Source: an uncultured bacterium (GTDB lineage Bacteria; Bacteroidota; Ignavibacteria; UBA10030; BY39). From it: a DNA stretch of 64,000 bases. The stretch spans positions 1 to 64,000 of the forward strand of contig CALCJK010000001.1 of assembly GCA_937967455.1 (NCBI GenBank), read 5' to 3'. How positions within the stretch are numbered: position 1 is the first letter of the stretch; each line of letters opens with the position of its first letter. The notes beneath the pieces were generated by a model. That model did no database searches and was not told where the DNA came from. It saw only the letters and a program-made list of their open reading frames with translations. Shown here piece by piece: positions 1 to 9,661 of this stretch. A program made the translations under genes and the position numbers.

Positions 1-1821
1 AGGAACAAATTCATCAGGAATACCAAGATTTAGAATTTTTGACTCTAATAAATTATTTTGTATCAGAAGTTCGTTAACAGCTGAACCAAAACCTCCAAAT
101 ACAACACCATCTTCAACAGTAACAATTGAATAATTATTTTCTATAATACTGAAAATTAGTTCTTGATCGAGTGGTTTTACAAAGCGCATATTTACAATCA
201 TTGGATCAAATCCGTAAGATTTCAACATAGCACTAGCTGAAAGAACATGAGATACCATTTTACCGATCGCTAGAATAGCAATTTTACTTCCTTCTTTTAT
301 AATTTCAGCTTTACCGATTTCCAAATTTTTAAAAGTATCATCCATTTTTACACCCTCACCTTGTCCACGTGGATATCTAATAGCGACAGGGTTTTGTGTA
401 TGATTTACAGCGGTATATATCATATGTCTTAATTCATTTTCATCTTTAGGAGCCATGACTATTAAATTTGGGATAATTCTCAGATATGCCAGGTCGAATA
501 CACCATGATGAGTTGGTCCATCAGCTCCAACAATGCCACCTCTATCGATTGCGAAGATTACATGTAATTTTTGTAATGCTACATCATGAATTATTTGGTC
601 AAAAGCGCGTTGTAAGAAAGTTGAATATATTGCTGCAATGGGTATATAACCCTGTACTGCAAGCCCTGCTGCAAATGTTACTGCATGCTGTTCGGCAATA
701 CCAACATCAAAGAATCTCTCTGGAAATTCTCTTTGGAGTTGATCTAATCCAGTACCATCAGGCATAGCTGCAGTTATGCCGATAATTTTTTTGTTTTGCT
801 TAGCAAGTTCTACAATAGTAGTACCTGCAACCTGTGTATAACTTGGTGCTTTTGTTTTTGATTTGTTTACTGCATCATCCGAAACTTTAAATTGTGGGGA
901 AATTCCATGAAGCTTTTGTGCGTCTTCTTCGGCTGGAGGATATCCTTTCCCTTTTTCTGTCATAACATGAATTAAAATTGGACCATTCAGATCTTTTATT
1001 TGATTTAAAATTTTTATTAACTTTTGTATATTATGACCATTAATTGGACCAAAATATCTGAATCCTAAGGCCTCAAAAAGCATACCTGGAGTTATCACAA
1101 CTTTAATTCCCTCTTCGAGTCGAACAGCAATTTTCCTAAGCCTATCTCCAAGTGAATCAAGTTTTCCAGTCAAATCCCATACACCAGCTTTCAGTTTGTT
1201 ATATTCTGGTCTTGAGATTAATTCGGTAAAATAATTTGTAATAGCAGAAACATTTGGTGCTATGGACATATTATTGTCGTTTAATATTACAATAAGGTTC
1301 CTCTTTTGTAAGCCAGCGTTATTCATAGCTTCGAAAGCCATTCCACCAGTCATTGAGCCATCTCCAACGATAGCAATTACTCTATATTTTTCTTTATCAA
1401 GATCCCTTGCAACCGCCATTCCAAGAGCACTTGAAATAGCAGTACTCGCATGACCAGCACCAAAAGTGTCATATTTACTTTCTGTTATTTTTAAAAATCC
1501 GCTGATTCCACCAAACTGTCTAAGTGTATGAAATACATCCCTTCTACCAGTTAAAATTTTATGCACATAGGCTTGATGTCCAACATCCCATACAAGTTTA
1601 TCATAGGGTGTATTAAATACATAATGCAAAGCTAAAGTTAATTCGACTGCACCAAGACTTGATCCTAAATGTCCACCGGTTTTTGATACAGTTTCGACTA
1701 AAAATTCTCTTATTTCGTCAGCGAGATTTTTTAAATCATTAACTGATAACTTACGCAGATCCTCTGGGAAATTTATATTATATAACAATTTGTATTTCTC
1801 TTTTGTTAATTCCTCATTCAT
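1..1821 (-). CDS. dxs: 1-deoxy-D-xylulose-5-phosphate synthase, 3' end beyond window
   Basis: First enzyme of the MEP isoprenoid pathway: condenses pyruvate and glyceraldehyde-3-phosphate using thiamine diphosphate. Translating the minus strand from the ATG at 1821 gives about 607 residues with no stop before the window edge; family members are about 620-640, so only the C-terminus is missing. Visible motifs are GGHLGSSLGAVELT near the N-terminus, the ThDP motif GDGSMTGGMAFEAMNN, and the transketolase pyrimidine-domain segment DVGIAEQHAVTFAAGLA followed by DRGGIVGADGPTHHG. The start codon overlaps the end of xseB, so dxs is the third gene of an xseA-xseB-dxs transcription unit, a common arrangement. 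Its isoprenoid products would feed the squalene genes hpnCDE further along the window (inference). Confidence 0.97.
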   Translation of the reverse strand, partial: MNEELTKEKYKLLYNINFPEDLRKLSVNDLKNLADEIREFLVETVSKTGGHLGSSLGAVELTLALHYVFNTPYDKLVWDVGHQAYVHKILTGRRDVFHTLRQFGGISGFLKITESKYDTFGAGHASTAISSALGMAVARDLDKEKYRVIAIVGDGSMTGGMAFEAMNNAGLQKRNLIVILNDNNMSIAPNVSAITNYFTELISRPEYNKLKAGVWDLTGKLDSLGDRLRKIAVRLEEGIKVVITPGMLFEALGFRYFGPINGHNIQKLIKILNQIKDLNGPILIHVMTEKGKGYPPAEEDAQKLHGISPQFKVSDDAVNKSKTKAPSYTQVAGTTIVELAKQNKKIIGITAAMPDGTGLDQLQREFPERFFDVGIAEQHAVTFAAGLAVQGYIPIAAIYSTFLQRAFDQIIHDVALQKLHVIFAIDRGGIVGADGPTHHGVFDLAYLRIIPNLIVMAPKDENELRHMIYTAVNHTQNPVAIRYPRGQGEGVKMDDTFKNLEIGKAEIIKEGSKIAILAIGKMVSHVLSASAMLKSYGFDPMIVNMRFVKPLDQELIFSIIENNYSIVTVEDGVVFGGFGSAVNELLIQNNLLESKILNLGIPDEFVP

Positions 1822-2068
1822 CTAGATCATAATCCTCAAAAATTAATTTACCATCTAATTCTTTACTGAGTTTTTTAATTCTTAATTCAGCCTCATTTAA
1901 CTTTGTCATGCATATTTTTGCTAGTTCAACACCTTCTTCATATAATTTAATAGATTCCTCGAGGGATACTGAGCCTTCTTCTAATATGCTAACAATTTTT
2001 TCTAATCTTTTGAAACAATCCTCAAATTTTTGAGTTTTCATATTTTCGGTTTCCTGATTGGAATGCAT
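1814..2068 (-). CDS. xseB: exodeoxyribonuclease VII small subunit
   Basis: Small subunit of exonuclease VII, which degrades single-stranded DNA to oligonucleotides; several small subunits bind one XseA. The 84-residue product has the family pattern FEDCFKRLEKIVSILEEGSVSLEESIKLYEEG followed by a charged helical tail, read in two pieces around residues 15-45. I chose the ATG at 2068 because AAAGGA sits five bases upstream. An in-frame GTG at 2092 would add eight residues but has no spaced ribosome binding site. The gene follows xseA closely and its stop overlaps the dxs start. Confidence 0.9.
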   Translation of the reverse strand: MHSNQETENMKTQKFEDCFKRLEKIVSILEEGSVSLEESIKLYEEGVELAKICMTKLNEAELRIKKLSKELDGKLIFEDYDLDE

Positions 2069-2094
2069 TATATCCTTTATCTTTTTTTTCACCT

Positions 2095-3285
2095 TTATTT
2101 ATCCTTTATTATTGTAGCGTTAAGTTTTTTATCTTTAAATTTTAATCCTACTTCATCACCTAAATTTAATTTATAACCACGATCAATAATATGAGAATTT
2201 TTATAAACAATTGCATAACCTCTTTTTAATACCGAATCAGGATTTAGAGAAGAAATTCTTTGTTTCAAATTCTTAATATTGTTTTTTCTTTCGTTTAGCG
2301 AATGATCCATCAGCAAATTTAGAAGTCGATCAAATTCATCAATTCTTTGGGTGAATTGCTTAATATTATTTATTGGTAAATTAAAATAATAATTAGAGAT
2401 CATGTTCTTGATGGAATCTTTATAAAGGGAAACATTATCGATTGCATTTTCTTTTATAGTATAAATAAAATTCTTAATATTTTCAATAATTTCAGGAGTA
2501 TTTGGTACAACTAATTCAGCAGCTGCAGAAGGAGTTGGAGCTCTTAAATCAGCAACAAAATCTGAGATAGTAAAATCCGTTTCATGACCAACTGCACTAA
2601 TAATAGGAATTTCTGAATTAAAGATTGCTCGTGCTACAATTTCCTCATTAAATGCCCAGAGATCTTCAAGGGAACCACCACCTCTACAAATTATCATTAC
2701 ATCAATATTCTTGTATTTGTTAAATTGTTCTATCGCATTTGCAATTTCCTCTGCAGCACCTGGACCTTGAACATTTACGGGATAAAGAAACAATTCTACA
2801 AGTGGAAACCTTCGTGAAATAATATTTGCGATATCTCTTATTACAGCTCCAGTTGGGGATGTTACAATTCCAATTCGCTCTGGGAATTCAGGTAAATGTT
2901 TTTTGTACTTAGAATCAAATAAACCTTCTGAAGCTAATTTTTTTTTCAACTCTTCAAAAGCCATTTGCAATTCCCCTATCCCAAGAGGCTTCATAAAAAC
3001 TATGTCTAATTGATATGTACCTCTTGGTTCATAAACACTCACTGAACCACGAGCTATTACTTTCATTCCATCTTGTGGTGTAAAAAAAAGGTTTATTGCT
3101 CTACCTCTCCACATTACAGCATTTATTGAGGCATTTTCATCTTTGAGAGTAAAATACATATGTCCAGAAGTATGCCTTTTGAAATTAGATATTTCACCCT
3201 GAACTGCAACATCGAAAAAGGTTTGTTCTAAAATAATTTTAATTTGCTTTGTTAACTGGCTAACTGTAAAATAATTCTCATTCAT
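2095..3285 (-). CDS. xseA: exodeoxyribonuclease VII large subunit
   Basis: Catalytic subunit of exonuclease VII, a bidirectional single-strand-specific DNA exonuclease used in repair. The 396-residue protein has the N-terminal OB-fold (FFDVAVQGEISNFKRHTSGH, roughly residues 19-38, then YFTLKDENASINAVMWRG), the catalytic-domain segments GIVTSPTGAVIRDI and RGGGSLEDLWAFNEE, HETDFTISDFVADLRAPTPS, and a C-terminal GYAIVY segment. It is somewhat shorter than the 456-residue E. coli protein, with a reduced coiled-coil region. First gene of the xseA-xseB-dxs unit, divergent from prs. Confidence 0.96.
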   Translation of the reverse strand: MNENYFTVSQLTKQIKIILEQTFFDVAVQGEISNFKRHTSGHMYFTLKDENASINAVMWRGRAINLFFTPQDGMKVIARGSVSVYEPRGTYQLDIVFMKPLGIGELQMAFEELKKKLASEGLFDSKYKKHLPEFPERIGIVTSPTGAVIRDIANIISRRFPLVELFLYPVNVQGPGAAEEIANAIEQFNKYKNIDVMIICRGGGSLEDLWAFNEEIVARAIFNSEIPIISAVGHETDFTISDFVADLRAPTPSAAAELVVPNTPEIIENIKNFIYTIKENAIDNVSLYKDSIKNMISNYYFNLPINNIKQFTQRIDEFDRLLNLLMDHSLNERKNNIKNLKQRISSLNPDSVLKRGYAIVYKNSHIIDRGYKLNLGDEVGLKFKDKKLNATIIKDK

Positions 3286-3330
3286 TATTATAAAATATAT
3301 TCAAACTTGAGAAGATAACCAAAAATAGAT

Positions 3331-3362
3331 TTTGCTATATTTAAAAAATTTATGTATATTTA
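3331..3362 (+). promoter_or_regulatory. possible Bacteroidota-type promoter for prs
   Basis: TTTG at 3331-3334 is followed after 20 bases by TATATTTA at 3355-3362. This resembles the TTTG / TAnnTTTG promoter of Bacteroidota primary sigma factors. It lies about 75 bases upstream of the likely prs start in the xseA-prs divergent gap. Such A+T-rich DNA yields chance matches, so support is weak. Confidence 0.3.
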
Positions 3363-3436
3363 AATTCAAAATTCAAAAAATTTTGCTTGTTTGGAGTATT
3401 TTACCCAAAAATAAGCCTAATAAATTAACAAAATAT

Positions 3437-4384
3437 ATGACGAATTTTAAAATATTTTCTGGAAGATCAAATCCGGAGCTTGCAAAAGCAATAAGTTCTA
3501 AGCTTGGAAAAAGACTAGGAAAGAGAGAACTAAAAAATTTCAGTGATGGTGAAATTTGGGTAAAATACAATGAGAATATCAGAGGTTCGGATGTTTTTAT
3601 TGTGCAATCAACAAATCCACCAGCTGACAACCTGATGGAACTTTTGATAATGTTGGATGCAGCAAGGCGAGCTTCTGCAAAAAGGATTACTGCTGTAATT
3701 CCATATTTTGGTTATGCTCGGCAGGACAGAAAAGATCAACCAAGAGTTTCAATCACAGCAAAATTGGTTGCAAATTTACTTGTTTCTTCTGGTGCTGATA
3801 GAATAATCACAATGGATCTACATGCAGCTCAAATACAGGGTTTTTTTGACATACCAGTAGATCATTTATATTCATCGGCAATATTTGCTCCTTATTTTAA
3901 AAAACATAAAATAAAAAATTTAGCAGTTGTTTCTCCTGATGTTGGTAGTATAAAGCTTGCGCGATCTTATGCTAAAAGATTAGGAGCAGAATTAATTTTG
4001 ATTGATAAGCGCAGACCAAAACCTAATCAAACTGAAGTCATGAATATTATTGGTAATGCTTTTAACAAGAATATATTGATTGTTGACGATTTAATTGACA
4101 CTGGAAATACATTTATAAATGCAGTAGAAGCACTAAAGGAAGCTGGTGCAAAAGATATTTATGGCGCTTGCACTCATCCTATTTTATCTGGTGATGCTGC
4201 AGAAAGAATTGCTAATTCAAATATTAAGATACTCTATATCACTGATTCAGTCAGAATTGAAAAATCAATATTAAAGATAAAAAAGATTAAAAGCTTATCA
4301 GCAGCAGGATTGTTTGCAGAAGCTATATACAGATGTTATAAAAACAAATCTATAAGCTCATTATTTGATGTATATAAAGGTTAA
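3437..4384 (+). CDS. prs: ribose-phosphate pyrophosphokinase
   Basis: Makes PRPP from ribose-5-phosphate and ATP for nucleotide, histidine and tryptophan synthesis. From the ATG at 3437 the product is 315 residues, matching the E. coli length and starting MTNFKIFSGRSNPELA as expected. A reading from 3332 would add 35 residues of A+T-rich, non-homologous sequence and is unlikely. Motifs: FSDGEIWVKYNENIRG, FVQST-type ATP-binding segment, YFGYARQDRK, MDLHAAQIQGFFDIPVDHL and the PRPP loop IVDDLIDTGNT. It is followed closely by rplY; the prs-rplY-pth order is frequent in bacteria. Confidence 0.96.
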   Translation: MTNFKIFSGRSNPELAKAISSKLGKRLGKRELKNFSDGEIWVKYNENIRGSDVFIVQSTNPPADNLMELLIMLDAARRASAKRITAVIPYFGYARQDRKDQPRVSITAKLVANLLVSSGADRIITMDLHAAQIQGFFDIPVDHLYSSAIFAPYFKKHKIKNLAVVSPDVGSIKLARSYAKRLGAELILIDKRRPKPNQTEVMNIIGNAFNKNILIVDDLIDTGNTFINAVEALKEAGAKDIYGACTHPILSGDAAERIANSNIKILYITDSVRIEKSILKIKKIKSLSAAGLFAEAIYRCYKNKSISSLFDVYKG

Positions 4385-4408
4385 CATAATCTAAATAAAG
4401 GAAAAACA

Positions 4409-5068
4409 ATGGCAGAAGTTACTTTACAAGCCGAAATTAGAGATATTAAAGGAAAAAAAGTTAATAGATTACGCCGTAAAGGTAAAGTTCCCGGAATATT
4501 TTACTTACATGGCGAAAAAAATCTCTCGATTGCAATTCCAGAAAAAAGTATCTTAAAATTAATTAATTCCACTGAAACTAATTTAATTAACTTAAAATTA
4601 GACGATGGAACTGAACAAAAATGCATACTTAAGGATTGGCAACTAGATCCAGTAACTGATAGACCAATTCATGTAGATTTGCAAGGAATTCGTTTAGATG
4701 AAAAAATCACTATCGAAGTTCCAGTTATACTAACCGGTGGTATACCCCAAGGTGTAAAAGATGGTGGGATGTTACAACACATCGTACATAAACTAAAAAT
4801 ATCTTGTTTACCAAAATATATTCCGCAGCATATAGAGATAAATACTGAAAACCTACAAATAAACCAATCGATCCACGTCAAAGATCTTCAAATTGAAAAT
4901 TACACAATCTTAGAAAATGAAAACACTACATTAGTTGCTGTACTTCCACCATTGGTTGAAAAAGCCGCTGCAGAAGTTGCCCCAATCACGGAAGAAATTA
5001 CTGAACCTGAAGTCGTTTCTAAAGGTAAGAAAGCTGCAGAGGGTGAAGAGGAAGAAAAGTCTGAATAA
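4409..5068 (+). CDS. rplY: 50S ribosomal protein L25, Ctc (TL5) type
   Basis: Ribosomal protein that binds 5S rRNA. The 219-residue product is the long Ctc/TL5 form: an N-terminal L25 beta-barrel (about residues 1-95, with RLRRKGKVPGIFYLHGE) plus the C-terminal TL5 domain (about 100-185, with GIPQGVKDGGMLQHIVHKL), then a low-complexity acidic tail ending GEEEEEKSE. A ribosome binding site AAAGGA lies nine bases upstream of the ATG. It sits between prs and pth. Confidence 0.95.
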   Translation: MAEVTLQAEIRDIKGKKVNRLRRKGKVPGIFYLHGEKNLSIAIPEKSILKLINSTETNLINLKLDDGTEQKCILKDWQLDPVTDRPIHVDLQGIRLDEKITIEVPVILTGGIPQGVKDGGMLQHIVHKLKISCLPKYIPQHIEINTENLQINQSIHVKDLQIENYTILENENTTLVAVLPPLVEKAAAEVAPITEEITEPEVVSKGKKAAEGEEEEKSE

Positions 5069-5101
5069 TAATTTTCTGTCTAAATTAAAGAAATTGAAAC
5101 T

Positions 5102-5689
5102 GTGTATTTCATCGTAGGATTAGGAAATCCTGGTTCAGAATATGAAGGAACCAGACATAATATAGGATTTAGAGTGATTGATGCATTAGCTGATCGGCTG
5201 GGAGTAAAGTTATTCCCTGGCAGAGGAGATTATCTCATCAGTTTTACTACTTACCAAGGTAAAAAAGTTGGTTTGGTAAAACCAACCACATATATGAATA
5301 ACAGTGGCATCGCAGTCCTGGATTTAATTGAGAGATTCAAAGCGATACCAGAAAACATTTTAGTAGTTTGTGATGATTTTCAACTTCCTCTTGGTACAAT
5401 AAGGTTACGCCTACGTGGTAGTGATGGTGGCCATAATGGTTTATACTCAATAATTTTTCATACTCAAATACAAAATTTCCCTAGGTTACGATGTGGGATA
5501 GCAGGCGCAACATTACCTCGTAATAAAACAGAGCGTGCACATTATGTACTTTCAACATTTAATCAGGATGAAATACCTATAGTCGAAGAAATGATTTTAA
5601 AAGCCAGAGGTGCAGCTCTTACTTATTTAAGTGAAGGCATCTCTTCAGCAATGAATAAATACAATCCAAAAACCATTAAGGAGTCATAA
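5102..5689 (+). CDS. pth: peptidyl-tRNA hydrolase
   Basis: Cleaves peptidyl-tRNA released from stalled ribosomes, recycling tRNA. The 195-residue protein begins [20 protein letters not shown], the defining N-terminal signature with the catalytic His in TRHNIGF. It also has [33 protein letters not shown] and GGHNGL. The start is a GTG at 5102; no ATG is available upstream in frame and no strong ribosome binding site is seen, so translation may be coupled to rplY, which ends 33 bases before. Confidence 0.96.
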   Translation: MYFIVGLGNPGSEYEGTRHNIGFRVIDALADRLGVKLFPGRGDYLISFTTYQGKKVGLVKPTTYMNNSGIAVLDLIERFKAIPENILVVCDDFQLPLGTIRLRLRGSDGGHNGLYSIIFHTQIQNFPRLRCGIAGATLPRNKTERAHYVLSTFNQDEIPIVEEMILKARGAALTYLSEGISSAMNKYNPKTIKES

Positions 5690-5691
5690 CA

Positions 5692-7824
5692 ATGTTCTTT
5701 TTTTCTAATATTTCTATTTTTATTGGAATATTTGGTTTATTTGTAGCTCTTATAATATATCTTTCTGTAAAGAAGCATTCAGCTGGTAGCGAAAAAATGC
5801 AGGACATTGCAAATCAGATCCAAATTGGTGCAATGGCTTTTCTCAGAAGAGAATACTCTGTACTCGTCTTTTTTATATTAATTGTATTCTTATTGTTGGG
5901 GTATTTCCTAAGCTGGTTAACAGCTATTGCATTCATAAGTGGTGCCATTTGTTCAATTTTTGCGGGATTTTTTGGAATGCGAGCTGCAACAAAAGCTAAT
6001 GTCAGAACAGCACAAGCTGCAAAAGAATCTGGCCAGAGTTTAGCTTTACTTGTCGCATTTAATGGTGGAGCTGTTATGGGAATTAGTGTGGCAAGTCTCG
6101 GATTAATAGGTGTTGGTATCTTCTTCTATTTTTTTGGTAAACCAGAAACTGCAAATATAATAAATGGATTTGCTATGGGTGCAAGCTCTATTGCCCTTTT
6201 CGCTCGTGTTGGAGGAGGAATATATACGAAAGCTGCAGATGTTGGATCTGACCTTGTAGGAAAAATAGAAGCAGGTATCCCAGAAGATGATCCAAGAAAT
6301 CCAGGTGTGATCGCTGACAATGTTGGTGATAATGTTGGTGATGTTGCTGGTATGGGGGCAGATATATTTGAATCTTATGTTGGTTCAATAGTTGCGTCTA
6401 TTGCTATAGCTGCAACACTATTACCAGAAAAATTAGCTCAACTTAAAGCAATTCCAGAAATTTCTGATACTGATATCAAATCCATATTAATGGCGCTTCC
6501 AATAGTTCTAGCAGCAATTGGTTTATTATCCTCATTCATAGGTATAATCTCGATGAGGACACTTAAGAAATTTTCTCCTGCCGGAGCTCTAAGATATGCA
6601 ACATTTATTGCTGCTGGATTATTTTTAATTGGAAGTTTAATCCTAACTCAATCATTCGACGTTAGTAATAATGTTTTTTGGGCTATATTCTTTGGAACAA
6701 TCGCAGGAATTTTTATTGGCTTAATAACAGAATATTATACATCTTCTAAACCAGTAATCAGAATTAGTAATGCAAGTAAAACAGGTGCAGCTACAAATAT
6801 AATACATGGACTGGCAGTAGGACTTGAATCCGTAGCACTACCAGTTATAGCTATTTGTATTGCAATTTTTGTTTCTAATGAGGTAGCTGGATTATATGGC
6901 ATTGGTATAGCAGCTGTAGGAATGTTAGCTACAGTTGGTATAACTATGTCTGTTGATGCTTATGGACCAATAGCTGATAATGCAGGTGGAATTTCTGAAA
7001 TGTCTGGATTAGGTCCGGAGGTTAGAAAAATAACAGACGGATTAGATGCACTTGGCAACACAACAGCTGCAATGGGTAAAGGTTTTGCTATAGGTTCAGC
7101 GGCTTTAACTGCATTAGCACTTTTTGCTGCATTTTCACAGGCAGTGAATTCAACTATAGTTACAAAAATAACCGAAATGAAAGAATCCGGAGTTGAACTT
7201 ACAGGAAATTGGAAAATTTATGATGTGCTACTATCACACGGTGAAAGTCCTTTACAAATTATTGTAACTGATCCACTTGTTGTAATAGGATTATTCATTG
7301 GTGGTATACTTCCCTTTTTCATTGCTGCATTAACCATGACATCGGTTGGGAAAGCTGCTGGAAAAATGGTTGACGAAATTAGAAGACAATTTAGAGAAAT
7401 TCCTGGTTTACTTGCTGGTGATAAAAATGCAAAACCCGACACAGCTCGATGTGTAGATATATCAACTGCAGCAGCATTGAAAGAAATGATTTTACCAGGT
7501 ATCACTGCTGTAATTGCACCGGTCGTAATAGGTTTTGTTTTAGGTCCGACTGCCTTAGGTGGAATGCTTGCTGGTGCAACAGTTTCTGGTGTGTTATTAG
7601 CTTTAATGATGGCTAACGCTGGTGGTGCATGGGATAATGCTAAAAAAGCCATAGAAAAAGGAGAAATACCTGGCGAAAAGAAAGGAACCGATGCACACAA
7701 AGCCGCTGTTGTTGGCGACACAGTAGGCGACCCATTCAAAGATACTGCAGGTCCATCAATGAATATTTTGATAAAATTAATGTCTGTTGTATCTTTAGTT
7801 ATAGCACCATTATTACTTAGATGA
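5692..7824 (+). CDS. hppA: membrane-bound ion-pumping pyrophosphatase
   Basis: Integral-membrane pyrophosphatase that couples PPi hydrolysis to export of H+ or Na+. The 710-residue protein has about 15-16 hydrophobic segments. The catalytic motif D-X7-K-X-E is seen in [11 protein letters not shown], followed by [20 protein letters not shown]; a second acidic site is near the C-terminus ([17 protein letters not shown]). The segment [17 protein letters not shown] has Ala where potassium-independent enzymes carry Lys, so it should be potassium-dependent (family knowledge). Whether it pumps H+ or Na+ cannot be decided by eye. Starts two bases after pth. Confidence 0.96.
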   Translation: MFFFSNISIFIGIFGLFVALIIYLSVKKHSAGSEKMQDIANQIQIGAMAFLRREYSVLVFFILIVFLLLGYFLSWLTAIAFISGAICSIFAGFFGMRAATKANVRTAQAAKESGQSLALLVAFNGGAVMGISVASLGLIGVGIFFYFFGKPETANIINGFAMGASSIALFARVGGGIYTKAADVGSDLVGKIEAGIPEDDPRNPGVIADNVGDNVGDVAGMGADIFESYVGSIVASIAIAATLLPEKLAQLKAIPEISDTDIKSILMALPIVLAAIGLLSSFIGIISMRTLKKFSPAGALRYATFIAAGLFLIGSLILTQSFDVSNNVFWAIFFGTIAGIFIGLITEYYTSSKPVIRISNASKTGAATNIIHGLAVGLESVALPVIAICIAIFVSNEVAGLYGIGIAAVGMLATVGITMSVDAYGPIADNAGGISEMSGLGPEVRKITDGLDALGNTTAAMGKGFAIGSAALTALALFAAFSQAVNSTIVTKITEMKESGVELTGNWKIYDVLLSHGESPLQIIVTDPLVVIGLFIGGILPFFIAALTMTSVGKAAGKMVDEIRRQFREIPGLLAGDKNAKPDTARCVDISTAAALKEMILPGITAVIAPVVIGFVLGPTALGGMLAGATVSGVLLALMMANAGGAWDNAKKAIEKGEIPGEKKGTDAHKAAVVGDTVGDPFKDTAGPSMNILIKLMSVVSLVIAPLLLR

Positions 7825-7837
7825 ATTTTAATTAACC

Positions 7838-7866
7838 CTGCTTTTCGCATTTTAGCGATAAGCCAG
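7838..7866 (+). promoter_or_regulatory. hairpin in the rpsF leader
   Basis: An imperfect hairpin in the 77-base gap before rpsF: CTG, CTT and TCGC (7838-7848) pair with GCGA, AAG and CAG (7855-7866), with one T-T mismatch, one bulged C and a six-base loop. No T run follows, so it is not an ordinary terminator. rpsF operons in many bacteria carry an S6:S18-binding leader; whether this hairpin is one cannot be told from sequence alone. A second short stem, GTCC/GGGC, lies just before the rpsF start and would occlude its purine-rich site. Confidence 0.4.
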
Positions 7867-7901
7867 ATTAAAAAATAACAAACTGTCCAAAGGGCAAATA
7901 T

Positions 7902-8321
7902 ATGGAAAAAGCAAAAAAAACTTACGAAACAACATTCATCGTTAATGCATCATTAGACGATCCTATTATTGATGCTATAATCGCAAAAGTACAAGAACAA
8001 ATAATACGATATGGTGGTGAAATAATTACCATCAGCAAATGGGGTAGAAAACGATTAGCCTATCCTATTAAGAAGAAAAATAATGGCTTTTACACGGTAA
8101 TTGAATTCAAAGCTTTTGGCTCTACAATTCAACAACTAGAAAAGTATTATAAGTTAGACGAAAATATATTACGTTACCTTACAATACAACTAGATAAAAA
8201 AGCTTTACAAGCTAAGAGAGAAATTCCAACTGAGATACCAGAATTAGAAGAATTCCCAGAATCTTTTGAAATTGAAGAGCGTGAACCACTTTTCGAAGAT
8301 GAAGAAGAAAATAATCAATAA
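7902..8321 (+). CDS. rpsF: 30S ribosomal protein S6
   Basis: Small-subunit protein that pairs with S18 on the 16S rRNA platform. The 139-residue product has the S6 pattern: [60 protein letters not shown] and [16 protein letters not shown], followed by an acidic tail rich in Glu. It heads the conserved rpsF-ssb-rpsR-rplI cluster. Confidence 0.97.
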   Translation: MEKAKKTYETTFIVNASLDDPIIDAIIAKVQEQIIRYGGEIITISKWGRKRLAYPIKKKNNGFYTVIEFKAFGSTIQQLEKYYKLDENILRYLTIQLDKKALQAKREIPTEIPELEEFPESFEIEEREPLFEDEEENNQ

Positions 8322-8369
8322 AATAAATTACATGTTTAACAAATTGATAAGTATGGAGGATGTATTATT

Positions 8370-8861
8370 ATGGCAGAATTGAAACTACCCGAACTCAATA
8401 ATGTAATGATCGTCGGAAATTTAACCCGTGATCCAATCTTCAGAAAAACAACTAACAACACACCCGTCGTAAATTTCTCAATCGCTTCAAATAGACGCTA
8501 TAGAGATAGCAGTAATAAATGGCAGGAAGAAGTTTGTTTTGTTGGAGTCGTAGCTTGGAACAAGTTAGCCGAAAGTTGTATGAACCGTCTGAAAAAAGGA
8601 AGCGCTGTTTTTGTTGAAGGTGAATTGCAAAGCCGCACACTTAAAAATGGTGAAAATAGCATTCGGCACATTGTAGAAATAAAAGCCCGTAGAATTCAAT
8701 TTCTTAATAAAAAAGGCAAAACTACTGAAATTGAAACATTAAATGGAAGTGCATTTGATCAGGAAGATAAATTAGAAATCATTGAAGAAGATACATTCGA
8801 CAAATTTTTAACCAATGAAGAATCACAATTATTAAAGGATAACAAAAATGAACAGAGCTGA
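8370..8861 (+). CDS. ssb: single-stranded DNA-binding protein
   Basis: OB-fold protein coating single-stranded DNA in replication and repair. The 163-residue protein begins with [18 protein letters not shown], then [16 protein letters not shown] and [33 protein letters not shown]. The C-terminal third is acidic. It lacks the usual DDDIPF-type tip at the very end (ends NKNEQS), so the partner-binding tail is atypical, or another SSB elsewhere may carry that function. A GGAGG lies ten bases upstream of the ATG. Its end overlaps rpsR by 14 bases. Confidence 0.93.
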   Translation: MAELKLPELNNVMIVGNLTRDPIFRKTTNNTPVVNFSIASNRRYRDSSNKWQEEVCFVGVVAWNKLAESCMNRLKKGSAVFVEGELQSRTLKNGENSIRHIVEIKARRIQFLNKKGKTTEIETLNGSAFDQEDKLEIIEEDTFDKFLTNEESQLLKDNKNEQS

Positions 8862-9105
8862 ACTAAAAAAATTAGATACGACTGCCTTAAGGAAAAGACG
8901 TATATGCAAATTTTGCGAAAGCAAAGAAACATATATTGATTACAAAGATGAAAAAAAATTGCAAAGGTTTATCAATGAACAAGGCAAAATAATTCCCAAA
9001 CGAATTACAGGTACATGTGCTAAACATCAAAGACAACTTGTAACTGCCATAAAGCGAGCAAGACATTTAGCTCTTTTACCATTCGTTTCAGATACGATTA
9101 GATAG
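8848..9105 (+). CDS. rpsR: 30S ribosomal protein S18
   Basis: Small-subunit protein, partner of S6. The 85-residue product contains [20 protein letters not shown] and the C-terminal S18 core [20 protein letters not shown] followed by [22 protein letters not shown]. The Cys pair CKFC and later Cys are of the possible zinc-binding S18 type. Its ATG lies inside the ssb coding region with AAAGGA eight bases upstream, so translation is probably coupled. Confidence 0.97.
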   Translation: MNRAELKKLDTTALRKRRICKFCESKETYIDYKDEKKLQRFINEQGKIIPKRITGTCAKHQRQLVTAIKRARHLALLPFVSDTIR

Positions 9106-9124
9106 AAAATATGAGGATTAAAAA

Positions 9125-9568
9125 ATGAAAATTATATTAAGAAAAGATTTTGAAAAATTAGGTAAAATTGGTGACATAATTGAAGTTAAAGATGGATATG
9201 CAAGAAATTATTTGATCCCAAAAAATATTGCATATCAAGCTACTGAAGGTAATATGCGTGCACTTGAAGAAGAGAAAAAACAGCAAGAATATAGAGCACG
9301 TAAAGAGGAGATTAATGCTCAAAAAGTTGCTTCTAAAATAGAGAGCATATCCGTAACAATTAAAGCAAAAGTAGGTGAAGATGAAAAGCTTTTTGGGTCT
9401 GTTACTTCACAATCAATTGCTGAAGCTCTTGCTGAACAAGGTATAACAATTGATAAGAGAAATATTGAGTTAGAAGAACCCCTCAAATCGCTTGGTATTT
9501 ATACAATACCTATAAAACTTCACCCAAAAGTGAATGCCAAACTTAAAGTTTGGATTGTTAGAGAATAA
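9125..9568 (+). CDS. rplI: 50S ribosomal protein L9
   Basis: Large-subunit protein with two globular domains joined by a long helix. The 147-residue product starts with MKIILRKDFEKLGKIGDIIE and has the L9 signature GYARNYLIPKNIAYQAT, a charged connecting helix (about residues 42-75) and a C-terminal domain with KLFGSVTSQSIAEALAEQGI. Last gene of the rpsF-ssb-rpsR-rplI cluster; a terminator follows directly. Confidence 0.97.
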   Translation: MKIILRKDFEKLGKIGDIIEVKDGYARNYLIPKNIAYQATEGNMRALEEEKKQQEYRARKEEINAQKVASKIESISVTIKAKVGEDEKLFGSVTSQSIAEALAEQGITIDKRNIELEEPLKSLGIYTIPIKLHPKVNAKLKVWIVRE

Positions 9569-9577
9569 TAAAATAAT

Positions 9578-9606
9578 TGGTGGGAATTTTTTCCCACCAT
9601 TTTATT
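9578..9606 (+). terminator. Rho-independent terminator after rplI
   Basis: A nine-base stem, TGGTGGGAA (9578-9586) with TTCCCACCA (9591-9599), closed by a TTTT loop and followed by a T-rich stretch. It ends the ribosomal protein cluster before korA. Confidence 0.8.
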
Positions 9607-9661
9607 TAATATCATCAAAATTATCAGTTCTTTTATAAAAATAATTTTAAGAAATTTTACT

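Noticed and set aside
3332-3436. N-terminal extension of prs
   Set aside because: The 35 extra residues are A+T-driven and non-homologous; the ATG at 3437 gives exactly the expected 315-residue protein.
7218-7850. A 210-residue antisense frame opposite hppA
   Set aside because: Opposite to a well-conserved gene and without recognisable features; an artefact of codon bias in the pyrophosphatase.
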